DNA from: Tubulanus polymorphus
Lineage: Eukaryota; Nemertea; Palaeonemertea; Tubulaniformes; Tubulanidae
Assembly (NCBI RefSeq): GCF_964204645.1
Contig: NC_134028.1
Location: 1,488,001-1,552,000 of the forward strand
DNA: 64,000 bases
Direction: 5' to 3'
Part shown: piece by piece, positions 25,801-39,229 of the stretch
Layout of the letters: each line of letters opens with the position of its first letter
Numbering within the stretch: the first letter of the stretch is position 1
Made by a program: the position numbers and the translations under genes
The notes under the pieces: model-generated
The model's input: only the letters and a program-made list of their open reading frames with translations
Told to the model about the DNA's origin: nothing
Database searches by the model: none

Positions 25801-28800
25801 GTAGTGGAGCTGACACTCGAGGATGAAGTAGACGAATCCGTCGGTGAGGTCGTCTCGGTGCTCGCCGAGGTCGATGTGTCTACCGTAGTGGAGCTGACAC
25901 TAAAGGATGAAGTAGACGAATCCGTCGGTGAGGTCGTCTCGGTGCTCGCCGAGGTCGATGTGTCTACCGTAGTTGAGGTGACACTAGAGGATGAAGTAGA
26001 CGAATCCGTTGGTGAGGTCGTCTCGGTGCTCACCGAGGTCGATGTGTCTACTGTAGTGGAGCTGACACTAAAGGATGAAGTAGACGAATCCGTCGGTGAG
26101 GTCGTCTCGGTGCTTGCGGATGTCGATGTGTCTACCGTAGTGGAGCTGACACTCGAGGACGAAGCAGAATTTGAAGTATCTACGGTAGTAGTAGTTGCTT
26201 CTTCGGTAGTCGTAGAATCAGAATGTGTAACATTAACATCACACATTATAGGCCCGAGTGAACCCAGAGAACACCCATTTGCCGATTTGGTGTAGTTGGA
26301 AATGGCAGAAGTAATATCATCCATAGATGGAACAATATTTGAGAATGCTACTTCCATTCCAACTATAACACTGCCTTGTCTGAAAAATGAACACACATGC
26401 GATGATGATATACGTCTGGTGATACGTCTAATGTATATCTCATTCAGATGAAATGTATTTTACCGAATGACAATTTCAATATAAGACAATTAATGCAACG
26501 GTTCAATGGGATATTTGTTTCCTTTGCGGTTCTGCGAATAACATACCTCAATTCTTTTACAGTTCCTCCGATATAGCTCCACCCTGGGTATGAGTTGAAA
26601 ATGACGCTAATCTGTAAAATAGAAGTTTTATCATATCATACACAGTTGTTTCAATTTTGCAATGTTTTAAATTCAAAGAGATGAAATAGAAGTTTAAAAT
26701 GCATTTTATAATTCGTTTTTTTACCTCGTAAAGTAAGTTTGCGACCATTGATTTATGCTTATTGGAGTTTGGATCCTGAAGACTCGCCGACCAAGACGAT
26801 AGAATCGATAATTGAAGATCGAAGACTTCATCGGCTATGTATAGAATTAGATATTGAGCAATAAGAAATTTATAACTTTCTGTGAATGTCGATCTTCGTC
26901 AGTAAATAAGGCCAAATTATCGCAACAGACCTTGAGAACACGAAGATATACCGTCTCCGTAGAAAGTAGGTTTGCAAATGCATTGATCGTCACCGTTGCA
27001 TTGAGCATCTTTGTGGCACATCGAGCATGCTACAACGAAAGTGAAATAAACATGCGATAAGTGAGTTTTCAGAGTCAACCCGCAAGCAGCATTACAGCAC
27101 GTTTAGAGAGATTTTAAAATCATGAAATGAAAGATTATGATGATATACAAACCAGATACTTGAGAACATGAATCAAGAGGAATAGAAAATGTCGCCTGAC
27201 TGATATTTGGTATATACATCCGTAGAAGTTTCGGTATTAGTTCAAACATCGGGCACGAACTACTTTCACCATTCATAACACAGCCAACGAGTTTACCGCC
27301 AAAATTGGTTTTATTTCTTTAATATGGAAATATCAAAATAATTTATGAATCACAAAGAAGACAGAGAAAATTACGAGACATTTGGTTAATTCTACTCACA
27401 GAAGACGCATTATCGGACAAGTAAGGTTCATGAGGTTCTGTATGGTAGTAAGCGTTAGCGAAGGGTTCGGTATCGTAGGATTAGTGATCATATTTATGAC
27501 TGCCGGATCGTTTAGAATTTCTGATATTCCCCTGACGAGATGATATAGCATCGGAACGAGTTCTGCCGCTGATGACGATGACATCGTGCAATTGAAGACT
27601 TCGATAATTTCTTTCACAAAACACACCCAACGTCCTATATGACGGAAAATGTATCGATGATATTTGAGAACAGTAGAGTTGATACGGTAAATGACGAAGC
27701 CAATTCATAACATGAATTACCTGACCACACCGTATCCGTGCACATATTCTTGATTAGTTGAGATATTTTGAATTTAGGAGGTACCAGGTAGAAAACACCG
27801 TTTGCCTTTGCGCTACACGAGTCGATCGTGTCTATGAGATCCTTTGTAAAGTAGCTAGAAAAAAATTACGCATTGCTGTGAATAATTATGAAAGAAATTA
27901 CATTTTATCAATACACATTGTACTTTTCTTGAAAATAAGGATCGTCGAAATGCAGAGGTTAATTTTCCACTGTATTAGCTACCTTTGAGACGATGAACAC
28001 AGCTCCGATTCAAATTTCTGTGGGTCTGCTATCAATTGTTTCGCGTGGAATTTGAAACTAGCAACTTTTCCTCTCATTTTACCCAATATACAAGATAGGA
28101 ACTTCCGGTTGGCATTCATTAACGACGTGAGGTTTAAATCAGTAACTACAATATCAGAATGTACATTTTTTAGCCGGTTTAACCATGGATTGGTATTATA
28201 TATACATGTATATAAAGACCGTTCACCCAGAATTAATTTGCATTTACAGAAATAAAATCAATTGTAAGTTAGTTTGCTAATGAAGGGGTGGAGAACTTAC
28301 ACATAGTAGGTTCAGGTACAGCCATACACGACATTTCGGTAAATGGTTTGATAATATCAGGTGTGACCATTTTGAATATTTGAAGCTCTCTAGATGGTAT
28401 CGGAACGATATCGCTAGTTAAACACGTACTTTCGTTCATCACTTTGTAAAAGCAGTTTGGTAACTTTGCAGTCATATTGAACAAAGCTACGCTAAAAAGA
28501 GTTATGAATGATAACAATTAATTGATTGTGAACTTCAGGGTAAGGATCAAAATCCATCCGATCGATGTATTATGTATGGTATAACGTACCTCCACGACGA
28601 ATCACACAGTTGTTTATATGCTTTTACTCCCTCAGCAACTAGTCTCAACAATTGCGACGTGTTTGTAGATGGATTACCAGTAATGATCGACGGTCCTATG
28701 ATCGATGCAGCATTCGCCGATAGATTCCCGAATTCAACCAAGAAGTTGTAACCGGCTCGAGGCATGGCGCATTTCAAAACTTTTGGTACAAACTCCCACA

Positions 28801-31800
28801 AACAGTTTAACGAAACATTTGCGTCTACGTGGATATGAAATGGTGAAAACGTGATGTTTTACAAGGTATACTTATTTCGTCTATTCTTATCGGTAAAATA
28901 AAACGATATGAATAAATTACCTCTTCTGCTGCACCAATTGTTGTATAGTGACTTTATTGACCGTATTTCATTGGTTATATTGGCTGAACAATTTCTCACA
29001 CACGGAATTATACTGTCAAACATGATGAGGATGTCACGTCTTGGAATAGTCATAGAAATAAAAACGATTCATGATTAGCTGAACAAACTTCAATTAAACA
29101 CACTTCACTCCAAATCGATAAAAAGGATTTCATTTATACTGACCTTTTATCGGAGCAAAGAGTCCTATTTAAGGTTGCACCGTCGGCAGCTTGTATTATC
29201 GGAATTATTGTCTGTACCCAGCTGGCAATACGTCGATTGATACATGAAATTGCTCTGCCCATTTCGCAAGGTCCTGTTGCATTTTGTGATTCCGAAAAAG
29301 AAACGTAGCAGTCATTACTTTAATTTAGGCATGTATATAATTACCGTTGTTAAAACGTCATAAGATACATCCCTTTCGATCTCTAATCGCCTAAACACAA
29401 AACAGAGACGGATAAAATGGATCTCATACCTGATGTGTCAGGTTGTCCAGTCATTCCACTAGTAGTTGCGTGAGAAGATGAAGATACCGTTGATGAATCG
29501 GTTGGAGATGATTCCGTTGGTGAGGTCATCTCGGTGCTCGCCGAGGTCGATGTGTCTACCGTAGTTGAGGTGACAGTCGAGGATGAAGTAGACGAATCCG
29601 TTGGTGAGGTCGTCTCGGTGCTCGACGAGGTTGATGTGTCTACCATAGTGGAGCTGACACTAGATGATGAAGTAGACGAATCCGTTGGTGATGTCGTCTC
29701 GGTGCTTGCTGATGTCGATGTGTCTACTGTAGTGGAGCTGACACTCGAGGACGAAGCAGAATTTGAGGTATCTACGGTAGTAGTAGTTGCTTCTTCGGTA
29801 GTCGTAGAATCAGAATGTGTAACATTAACATCACACATTATAGGCCCGAGTGAACCCAGAGAACACCCATTTGCCGATTTGGTGTAGTTGGAAATGGCAG
29901 AAGTAATATCATCCATTGATGGAACGTTGTTTGAGAATGCTACTTCCATTCCAACTATAACACTGCCTTGTCTGAAAAATGAACACACATGCGATGATGA
30001 TATAAGTCTGGTGATACGTCTCATGTATATCTCATTCAGCTGAAATGTATTTTACCGAATGACAATTTCAATATAAGACAATTAATGTAACGGTTCAAGG
30101 GGATATTTGTACGGTTCAAGGGGGTATTTGTTTCCTTTGCGGTTCTGCGAATAACATACCTCAATTCTTTTACAGTTCCTCCGATATAGTTCCACCCTGG
30201 GTATGAGTTGAATATGACACTAATCTGTAAAATAGAAGTTTTATCATATCATACACAGTTGTTTCAATTTTGCAATGTTTTAAAATCAAAGAGATGAAAT
30301 AGAAGTTTAAAATGCATTTTATAATTCATTTTTTGACCTCGTAAAGTAAGTTTGCGACCATTGATTTATGCTTATTGGAGTTTGGATCCTGAAGACTCGC
30401 CGACCAAGACGATAGAATCGATAATTGAAGATCGAAGATTTCATCGGCTATATAAAGAATTAGATATTGAGCAAAAATAAAAATAACAACTTTCTGTGAA
30501 TGTCGATCTTCGTCAGTAAATAGAGCCAAATTATCGCAACAGACCTTGAGAACACGAAGATATACCGTCTCCGTAGAAAGTAGGTTTGCAAATGCATTGA
30601 TCGTCACCGTTGCATTGAGCATCTTTGTGGCACATCGAGCATGCTACAACGAAAGTGAAATAAACATGCGATAAGTGAGTTTTCAGAGTCAACCCGCAAG
30701 CAGCATTACAGCACGTTTAGAGAGATTTTAAAATCATGAAATGAAAGATTATGATGATATACAAACCAGATACTTGAGAACATGAATCAAGAGGAATAGA
30801 AAATGTCGCCTGACTGATATTTGGTATATACATCCGTAGAAGTTTCGGTATTAGTTCAAACATCGGGCACGAACTACTTTCACCATTCATAACACAGCCA
30901 ACGAGTTTACCGCCAAAATTGGTTTTATTTCTTTAATATGGAAATATCAAAATAATTTATGAATCACAAAGAAGACAGAGAAAATTACGAGACATTTGGT
31001 TAATTCTACTCACAGAAGACGCATTATCGGACAAGTAAGGTTCATGAGGTTCTGTATGGTAGTAAGCGTTAGCGAAGGGTTCGGTATCGTAGGATTAGTG
31101 ATCATATTTATGACTGCCGGATCGTTTAGAATATCTGACATTCCCCTGACGAGATGATATAGCATCGGAACGAGTTCTGCCGCTGATGACGATGACATCG
31201 TGCAATTGAAGACTTCGATAATTTCTTTCACAAAACACACCCAACGTCCTATATGACGACAAAATGTATCGGTGATATTTGAGAACAGTAGAGTTGATAC
31301 GGTAAATGACGAAGCCAATTCATAACATGAATTACCTGACCACACCGTATCCGTGCACATATTCTTGATTAGTTGAGACATTTTGAATTTAGGAGGTACC
31401 AGGTAGAAAACACCGTTCGCCTTTGCGCTACACGAGTCGATCGTGTCTATGAGATCCTTTGTAAAGTAGCTAGAAAAATATTACGCATTGCTGTGAATAA
31501 TTATGAAACAAATTACATTTTATCAATACACATTGTACTTTTCTTGAAAATAAGGATCGTCGAAATGCAGAGGTTAATTTTTCACTGTATTAGCTACCTT
31601 TGAGACGATGAACACAGCTCCGATTCAAATTTCTGTGGGTCTGCTATCAATTGTTTCGCGTGGAATTTGAAACTAGCAACTTTTCCTCTCATTTTACCCA
31701 ATATACAAGATAGGAACTCCCGGTTGGCATTCATCAACGACGTTAGGTTTAAATCAGTAACTACAATATCAGAATGTACATTTTTTAGCCGGTTTAACCA

Positions 31801-34800
31801 TGGATTGGTATTATATATACATGTATATAAAGACCGTTCACCCAGAATTAATTTGCATTTACAGAAATTAAATCAATTGTAAGTGAGGTTGCTAATGAAG
31901 GGGTAGAGAACTTACACATAGTAGGTTCAGGTACAGCCATACACGACATTTCGGTAAATGGTTTGATAATATCAGGTGTGACCATTTTGAATATTTGAAG
32001 CTCTCTAGATGGTATCGGAACGATATCGCTAGTTAAACACGTACTTTCGTTCATCACTTTGTAAAAGCAGTTTGGTAACTTTGCAGTCATATTGAACAAA
32101 GCTACGCTAAAAAGAGTTATGAATGATAACAATTAATTGATTGTGAACTTCAGGGTAAGGATCAAAATCCATCCGATCGATGTATTATGTATGGTATAAC
32201 GTACCTCCACGACGAATCACACAGTTGTTTATATGCTTTTACTCCCTCAGCAACTAGTCTCAACAATTGCGACGTGTTTGTAGATGGATTACCAGTAATG
32301 ATCGACGGTCCTATGATCGATGCAGCATTCGCCGATAGATTCCCGAATTCAACCAAGAAGTTGTAACCGGCTCGAGGCATGGCGCATTTCAAAACTTTTG
32401 GTACAAACTCCCACAAACAGTTTAACGAAACATTTGCGTCTACATGGATATGAAATGATGAAAACGTGATGTTTTACAGCATATTCTTATTTCGTCTATT
32501 CTTATCGGTAAAATAAAACGATATGAATAAATTACCTCTTCTGCTGCACCAATTGTTGTATAGTGAATTGATCGACCGTATTTCATTGGTTATATTGGCT
32601 GAACAATTTCTCACACACGGAATTATACTGTCAAACATGATGAGGATGTCACGTCTTGAAATAGTCATAGAAATAAAAACGATTCATAATTAGCTAAAAA
32701 AACTTCAATTAAACACACTTCACTCCAAATCGATAAAAAAAGGATTTCATTTATACTGACCTTTTATCGGAGCAAAGAGTCCTATTTAAGGTTGCACCGT
32801 CGGCAGCTTGTATTATCGGAATTATTGTCTGTACCCAGCTGGCAATACGTCGATTGATACATGAAATTGCGCTGCCCATTTCGCAAGGTCCTGTTGCATT
32901 TTGTACATCTAGAACATAACAAAATATATGCATTTTAAGGCTGTCTTCAATAGCTATTTTGCTACTCCTTCAGCGATCCTATACTTACATGAACATTCTG
33001 TTGGAATTTGTAGAGCGATATTTTGTAATGAATTGATATCGGCACCCATGAGTGGGACTATCAGATTCATTATCTTTCGACCGACGTCCATAAATGGACA
33101 AGGTCCTTTTCCTGCATTCAACACGCAATTCACCAGCCTCCCGGTAACGTTTGCTTTATTCCTGGAAAATTTTTTAGGAAAGTAAAATCATTGCACAAAT
33201 CTACTGGATAGTAATGACATTCGTTGAAACGAGAAAGGTTCGTACATAATGTTGATCATCGGACACATCTTTGACATGATTTTTGCATTAAGGTGTGAAA
33301 TAGTTGAGTAATTTCCATTGAGGATTGCTGTAACCACGTTGTCATTCGATATCTCATCAGAAATAATTTTTAGTAATTCATATAAAACCGGAACGAGTTC
33401 CCCCGCGGAAGACGATATCGTGCAGTTGTATATTCTAATCATTTCCGTCAATATACACACCCAACGTCCTATATAGCGAATAAAAAATCAGTTATCAGTT
33501 ATCAGATATCAGTTATTAGTTATTAGGTATTAACTACGTGATACGAGACAGATCGATAGACATCTCCGGATCAGGGACTACGCTGAATATCTCAACGTTT
33601 CTCAATCTACGAGGGTGACTCAAGGACTGACTCCAGCTTCTCGTGATAAAGCGAATTTTCGTGGATCCCGGCTTACGTCTAACCCAGAGTTGTCAGAACA
33701 ACCCTCAAAAATGATTCTCACATAGTGTTCATTATAGATATCTAATCTAATTGCGGATTTTACGGTAAATTATAGTACGTTACGCAGGACACTTTTTCGA
33801 ATTTGTCCTGCTGCACTAAATTCAATAATATTTCCATAACTTAGTATACTTATTTTACTTTTGATTGTAGTTTTGTAAACTCTGCGAATAATTGCAAATA
33901 ATTCCTTCAATTAATTTAAAAGGAAAAATTACCTGAACGATTTGTCGCAGTGCACATGCTGTCGATCACATCGACAAGCTTTAATTTAGGCGGAATTAAA
34001 GGGCATATTTTATTTGTTTCAACGCTGCATTTATCGAATTCTGCCAGGAGATTCTTTACCACCGAACTGAAAAGGTATAGTTGAGAAAATGATTCGGTTG
34101 TTATGTACTCATCAATGAAATTGATGATTTTTTTATAAGAAATACATACTTTTGGTTGATACAAAATAGTTCGTCGGTTGAGTCGGGATTGGCGGCAAGA
34201 ACTTCTGCAAGTTTTTTTAAGCTGGCTAAGTTCAAGCTGACATAATCAACAATGCATGATAACTGCTTTTTTGCAGCATTTAGCATACATTTAGGATCGT
34301 TATTACGCACTGTAACAAATGAAAACATACAAACAGAAATGAGAAATAAACATGTTATGGAATTCACGGAATTCATTTATAAACATTTCCCCATACCTGG
34401 TACGACGATCTTGATTTCTAATGTATAGCTATTAAAGATTATGAAGTTATATAGACAACTTAGAGCGGAATATGATAATTCTATTGAGATTGAATTGAGT
34501 GAATCCCCGAGTTAAAATAGTAGTAAATAAAAACCAGGTTTTTTAAAAGAGTCATCTATATTGTTGTTCATAGACATTCGTGGTCATAGACATGTTCGTC
34601 AGGTGTGATTTCCATTATTTTTTGTAAAATAATCTAGGGCATACGAATGGCAAGCCACGGGAAAACGTACGTAGAGTTGGTTCGGGAATAGCCATGCACG
34701 CGAGTTCAGTAACCGGTTTGAAAGCTTCTGGAGGGAATCCGTCTAGAAGCTGTGCTGCAGCTGGTGGTATAAAATGGTTTATACAAGTGGATTCGTTCAT

Positions 34801-37800
34801 TGCTATGTGAAGACATCGCGGTAGATTGGCTATCATATCAAACGTGTTTATGCTGAAATAGAAATACACGTTGTCACAAATAACTGCAAAACAGCGACAG
34901 CTAGTTTCTGACTACACATTCGAATTATCAATAGTTGATTCGAAACTTGTAGAAAATATACTCTTGATCACTGGGATTTTAAGCTTTAAGAACGTTTTTG
35001 TTAAAGAATCATTCTGCAGTTTCCAGTTTCTAGGCGCCATTTTGTGGTGGTCCTTCGAGGTCCCCATTTTTGTGAAATCTTGAATTGAACATCAATTAGC
35101 ACAGTAGTCCCTTACTTGATATCATATTTCTAAAACTATTCTACCTCATCATTGACGAACTACAAAATCTATTCGCTCCGGTCATCATGTCACCCAATGC
35201 TGACAGTAGTGCAGTCTGGTTAAAAGGCGTATACGAAGCAGAGAACGGCGAAGAAAAATCCATGAAATCCAACGTCATATTCAACCCTAAATAACCAACT
35301 GGGACCAAGAATGAATATCCATCTGGTGGCGTGGCACAGCGTAATGTCGTCGGGACCAACTTCCACAGACAGTTTAACATTTCCGATTTTCCTTCAATCA
35401 ATCAGAATCGTTTAGATAAGATACTTTTTTCGTGAACTCATAATGATACTTTCGTATTAGGTGAAATTCACCTACCTGGCCTTCCACAAAAAGAATCATA
35501 AAGCGCTTTTATTTTCACCATTTCCATCCTTGTATCAGGCGCACAGTTCAGCAAAGAATTTGTCACCTCGTCAAAAATGCCATATACCGCAGACCTACGT
35601 AGATGTTGAAATAATGATGGGTTATAGTTAAAAAATGTAGAATTCCGACACTAATTCGATCGCACCAAACAGAATCTACCTGCTTTCATTACAAAACTTT
35701 GTGTTGAATGTTGTTTTATCGTTTGTCGAATCGATGATGGGAATGAGCGTATTAATCCAAGACTCGTAATGTAGGTAGATAGAATCGATGGCGTTATTTA
35801 CGGAACAGGGTCCGGTAACCTCCACTGAATCACACACAACAGGCCCAACTGAAGCCATCGAGCAGTTTGACGAGTCTGATTTCGTAATCAGGTTTTCGAC
35901 AGTTGTTTTGACTTGTTGCTCGGTTGGATATGTACCGGTCGGGCTCGATCCGAAAAAGACTTCTAACGACAAATAAACATAACCATTCTTCGGCATCCTA
36001 AAAGAAGAAGTTGAGCTTTCTATTTTCATTAACTGCGAGAATGTTTTTAGTCACATTTATTACGTACCCTTGAGTAGCGCCACCTACTACTTTAACCGAG
36101 TTGTATATTGCAGACAACGCTGAGTATAGCTGAAAATTATATACCGTATTCGTTTTATCTCCAGCATTTTTCATCCACAGTTTGTGAGCATGATTGGATA
36201 TTTTGAATACTAAACTATGTTTATGTACGAACCTTTTTTCGGATAAGCATCGAGTACAGACTGTGAGCGTTCCATAAACTTCCGCCGAATGCTACATGAA
36301 CCATCATGGATTTTGCGGCTAAAGGCATAATAATGGACAATTACATAACGGGAATCGATCGATGTCTTCAAATTGACCTAGTTATACTTTTTTATTCTAA
36401 ATTCATCATTTGACAGTATAAGGCCTACGTAGATCATGTTTCCTTTTCTCCCCATAGATTAAGACAATATGAATTGTTATGTCTGAATGCATGGATCTAT
36501 GATAACATAACAGTACTATACGTTCTTTCATTCTATTTGTGAATTTGAATTTTACAATAGATGATGTGTGCCCTGCTGGATGCAAATAAATAGTGACATA
36601 GAGAAGAACGACGTTATAAAAGGCTTCAACCATACTATACCTTTTGTGCAGTTCGTGAACCCATCACCGTAGGCACCGCTTGGACATTTGCATTCAAACG
36701 CAAAACCGGATACGCCAGCGATACTTTGAGTGCTGCATTTTGTGTTTTTCATACAATTCGAACAGTTAGAAACTGAAAAATCGAGCCGGCAAAATTAGCC
36801 ATAATGTATTCATAGATTATCTTCTTGGAAACCGGTAGAATACATACTGTGAACTGAAGCCGAGCCACATTTTACATGGACGGCTCCTATTTGACAATCT
36901 GATGATCGATTCTTATAGGAATTTATCAAAGTTTCTTCAACGTCCACCAATGATACCTTGCCATGGCCGAGGTTGAACATGATAATGATGGTCACCGGTT
37001 TAGGCGTTACCCAGCTGAAAATATAAGAGGAAAAGGAAAAGATGCAGAAGCATTAGTTGTGACATGGCCGGCGAAAAATCTTAAGCTGTACATCTTAGCG
37101 ACGTTGTTCTAAATACTTACCCAAATGAATCTACTTTGGCTTCAATGAATCTATTTGGGAAGGCAGCCGAGTATATTTTGGTTAACTATTTTGAGAGAGA
37201 AAATTGTAAGCAACTTATAAATTGATCGATTATTTCCATCCAACCAATATTCATTTCATCGAACAATCTTATGCACGTAAGAATCATTATTTATACAGAC
37301 ATATGTATAACCAACCTACCGCCGTTTTTATCGATTGCGACCAATTTCCATGTTTGTTGATGTAAGAGTTCTTCAAGGTGGTTGTGACGACGAGTTTATG
37401 GTAATAATCAGCTAGAAAAAGAACAAAAAAATCAACAATCTATCAAATCTTCAAATAAAGCAAATTGTACGGTATTTACCGGTATTTTGTATACCCTACG
37501 CTTCTATTGTAGTACTGTATACATACAATACTGAGTACCGGTATACAAATCTTTTACATTACAGGATCATGAGATGATCATGATCATTCCATGCCGATAT
37601 TTTCGATAGCTTACAATAACATAAAGTGAAACCCCGATATACCGGGGTTGACTGTATATCCTATATGATGTCATAGTGTTCCCGTTACTGCCAAAACCTA
37701 ATGTCAAACTCACTGCCGGTCATGAATTATTCCATCATTATTTTTAGAAATCCTATATAACGTCTGGTTTTAGTCATTGCAGTGGGCATCTTAGTAATTG

Positions 37801-39194
37801 AGAGAACACTAAAGCCACAATTATTTGTATCGTCAGATGGATTAATTATCTGGAAGAATATTTGTAGTTTATTATGAGGAAGGTGGTATTTGTCGCGTGA
37901 ATAATTTCGCTATCAGTCCGATTTTGGGTGCTATGGTGTGTTTTAATCTGCTGTGAGTTTTGTTTCTTATTTTTGATGGATAGCAATCAATATTGAACAA
38001 AAAAGCTTCAAAAGGAAAAATCGAAATATCGGCTGAACGCACCTTTTTTGCATGGCTTTATTCCATCACCATAGTAGCCTGGAGGGCAATCGCAATAGCG
38101 CCGAAAGTTTTCGCCGAAAAAACATGTTGAGCCATTAACGCAGTAGGAACAATTATATACTAAAACGAAAAAGATGATATGAAACTGATGAACACTGAGA
38201 TGGGAAGAAAATTCTAAAAATCATTTTGGAATTTGTTTTGCTTTTTCTAACGCAATAATTCTCGCGCAAAACAGAGTAAGAAATATGTTATGCGTTGAAT
38301 GATCTATACCCATCTTCCATTGAAGAGTATATTACCTTTTACATTTAGCGTACTTTTATAAAGGGAACATGTATTTGCTATAAAGGGACCAACATCCGAT
38401 AACATATCACTGACCGACAGAACTAGATCCTCCTACCTGTGACGTCGACTGAAGTACAGTGCACACCGATGGAGGCGAACAGACACTGTGATTGAGTCTC
38501 GATTAACGATGCGTTGATAGTATCAAATACTTCTTGCATAGTGGGAATCTGAGACGCCGTATTATCATTGAACATCAGCCCAATGACCAAAACTGGTCCA
38601 ACCGTACCGTACCTAGGAAACGTATTCTCTATTAACAGACCGATATGTGCATCTCCAACATGCATACTAGCTGCGTTCACACTACATTATTAGGTAAAAA
38701 AAATTGATACCTTATTTCTCCGCTCTGCTGGGCTTAAAGAGTTGACCCGGCCGGTCGCCTATCTACCCTATACATTACTTTTTTTTAAAAATCGTGAACA
38801 ATTTTACCATAACAGACCCGACCGCTATAGAAATGAACTGTTTACAAATTTTATCATATTTTACAAAAATGACCCGGCCGCTGCGGAGAAACAAGGTATC
38901 ATTTTTGTTTAGCCTTACAGTAGTTTGAATTTGGTAAGTGCCAATTTCGAACGGACCGAGCATTTACACAGAGAGTACATTAACAAAAAGTACGTTCTAA
39001 ATGTGTCCTTTCCATTTAAGACCGTACCAAATTGGATCGACACCAACTCGAGGTGGTTAACTTACTGAATATTGTCGAACGAAGCCGCCACAAACGTTTC
39101 TGGGTATTTCGTTTTCAGTATGTGCCTCGTCTGGAAAACGATAAACACAGATTCATTACTGTATTTAAGGATATCATAAACCGTCTTAACTTTC

Positions 39195-39229
<35 letters not shown>

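Larger units (their letters stand above)
24940..29287. repeat. tandem duplication unit B (about 4.35 kb)
   Basis: This segment matches unit C at an offset of 4,348-4,350 bases and unit A at 3,614-3,617. It lacks one copy of a 21-base direct repeat that A and C both have near 22140 and 30111, and it has several private changes around 26490-26880. Confidence 0.9.
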
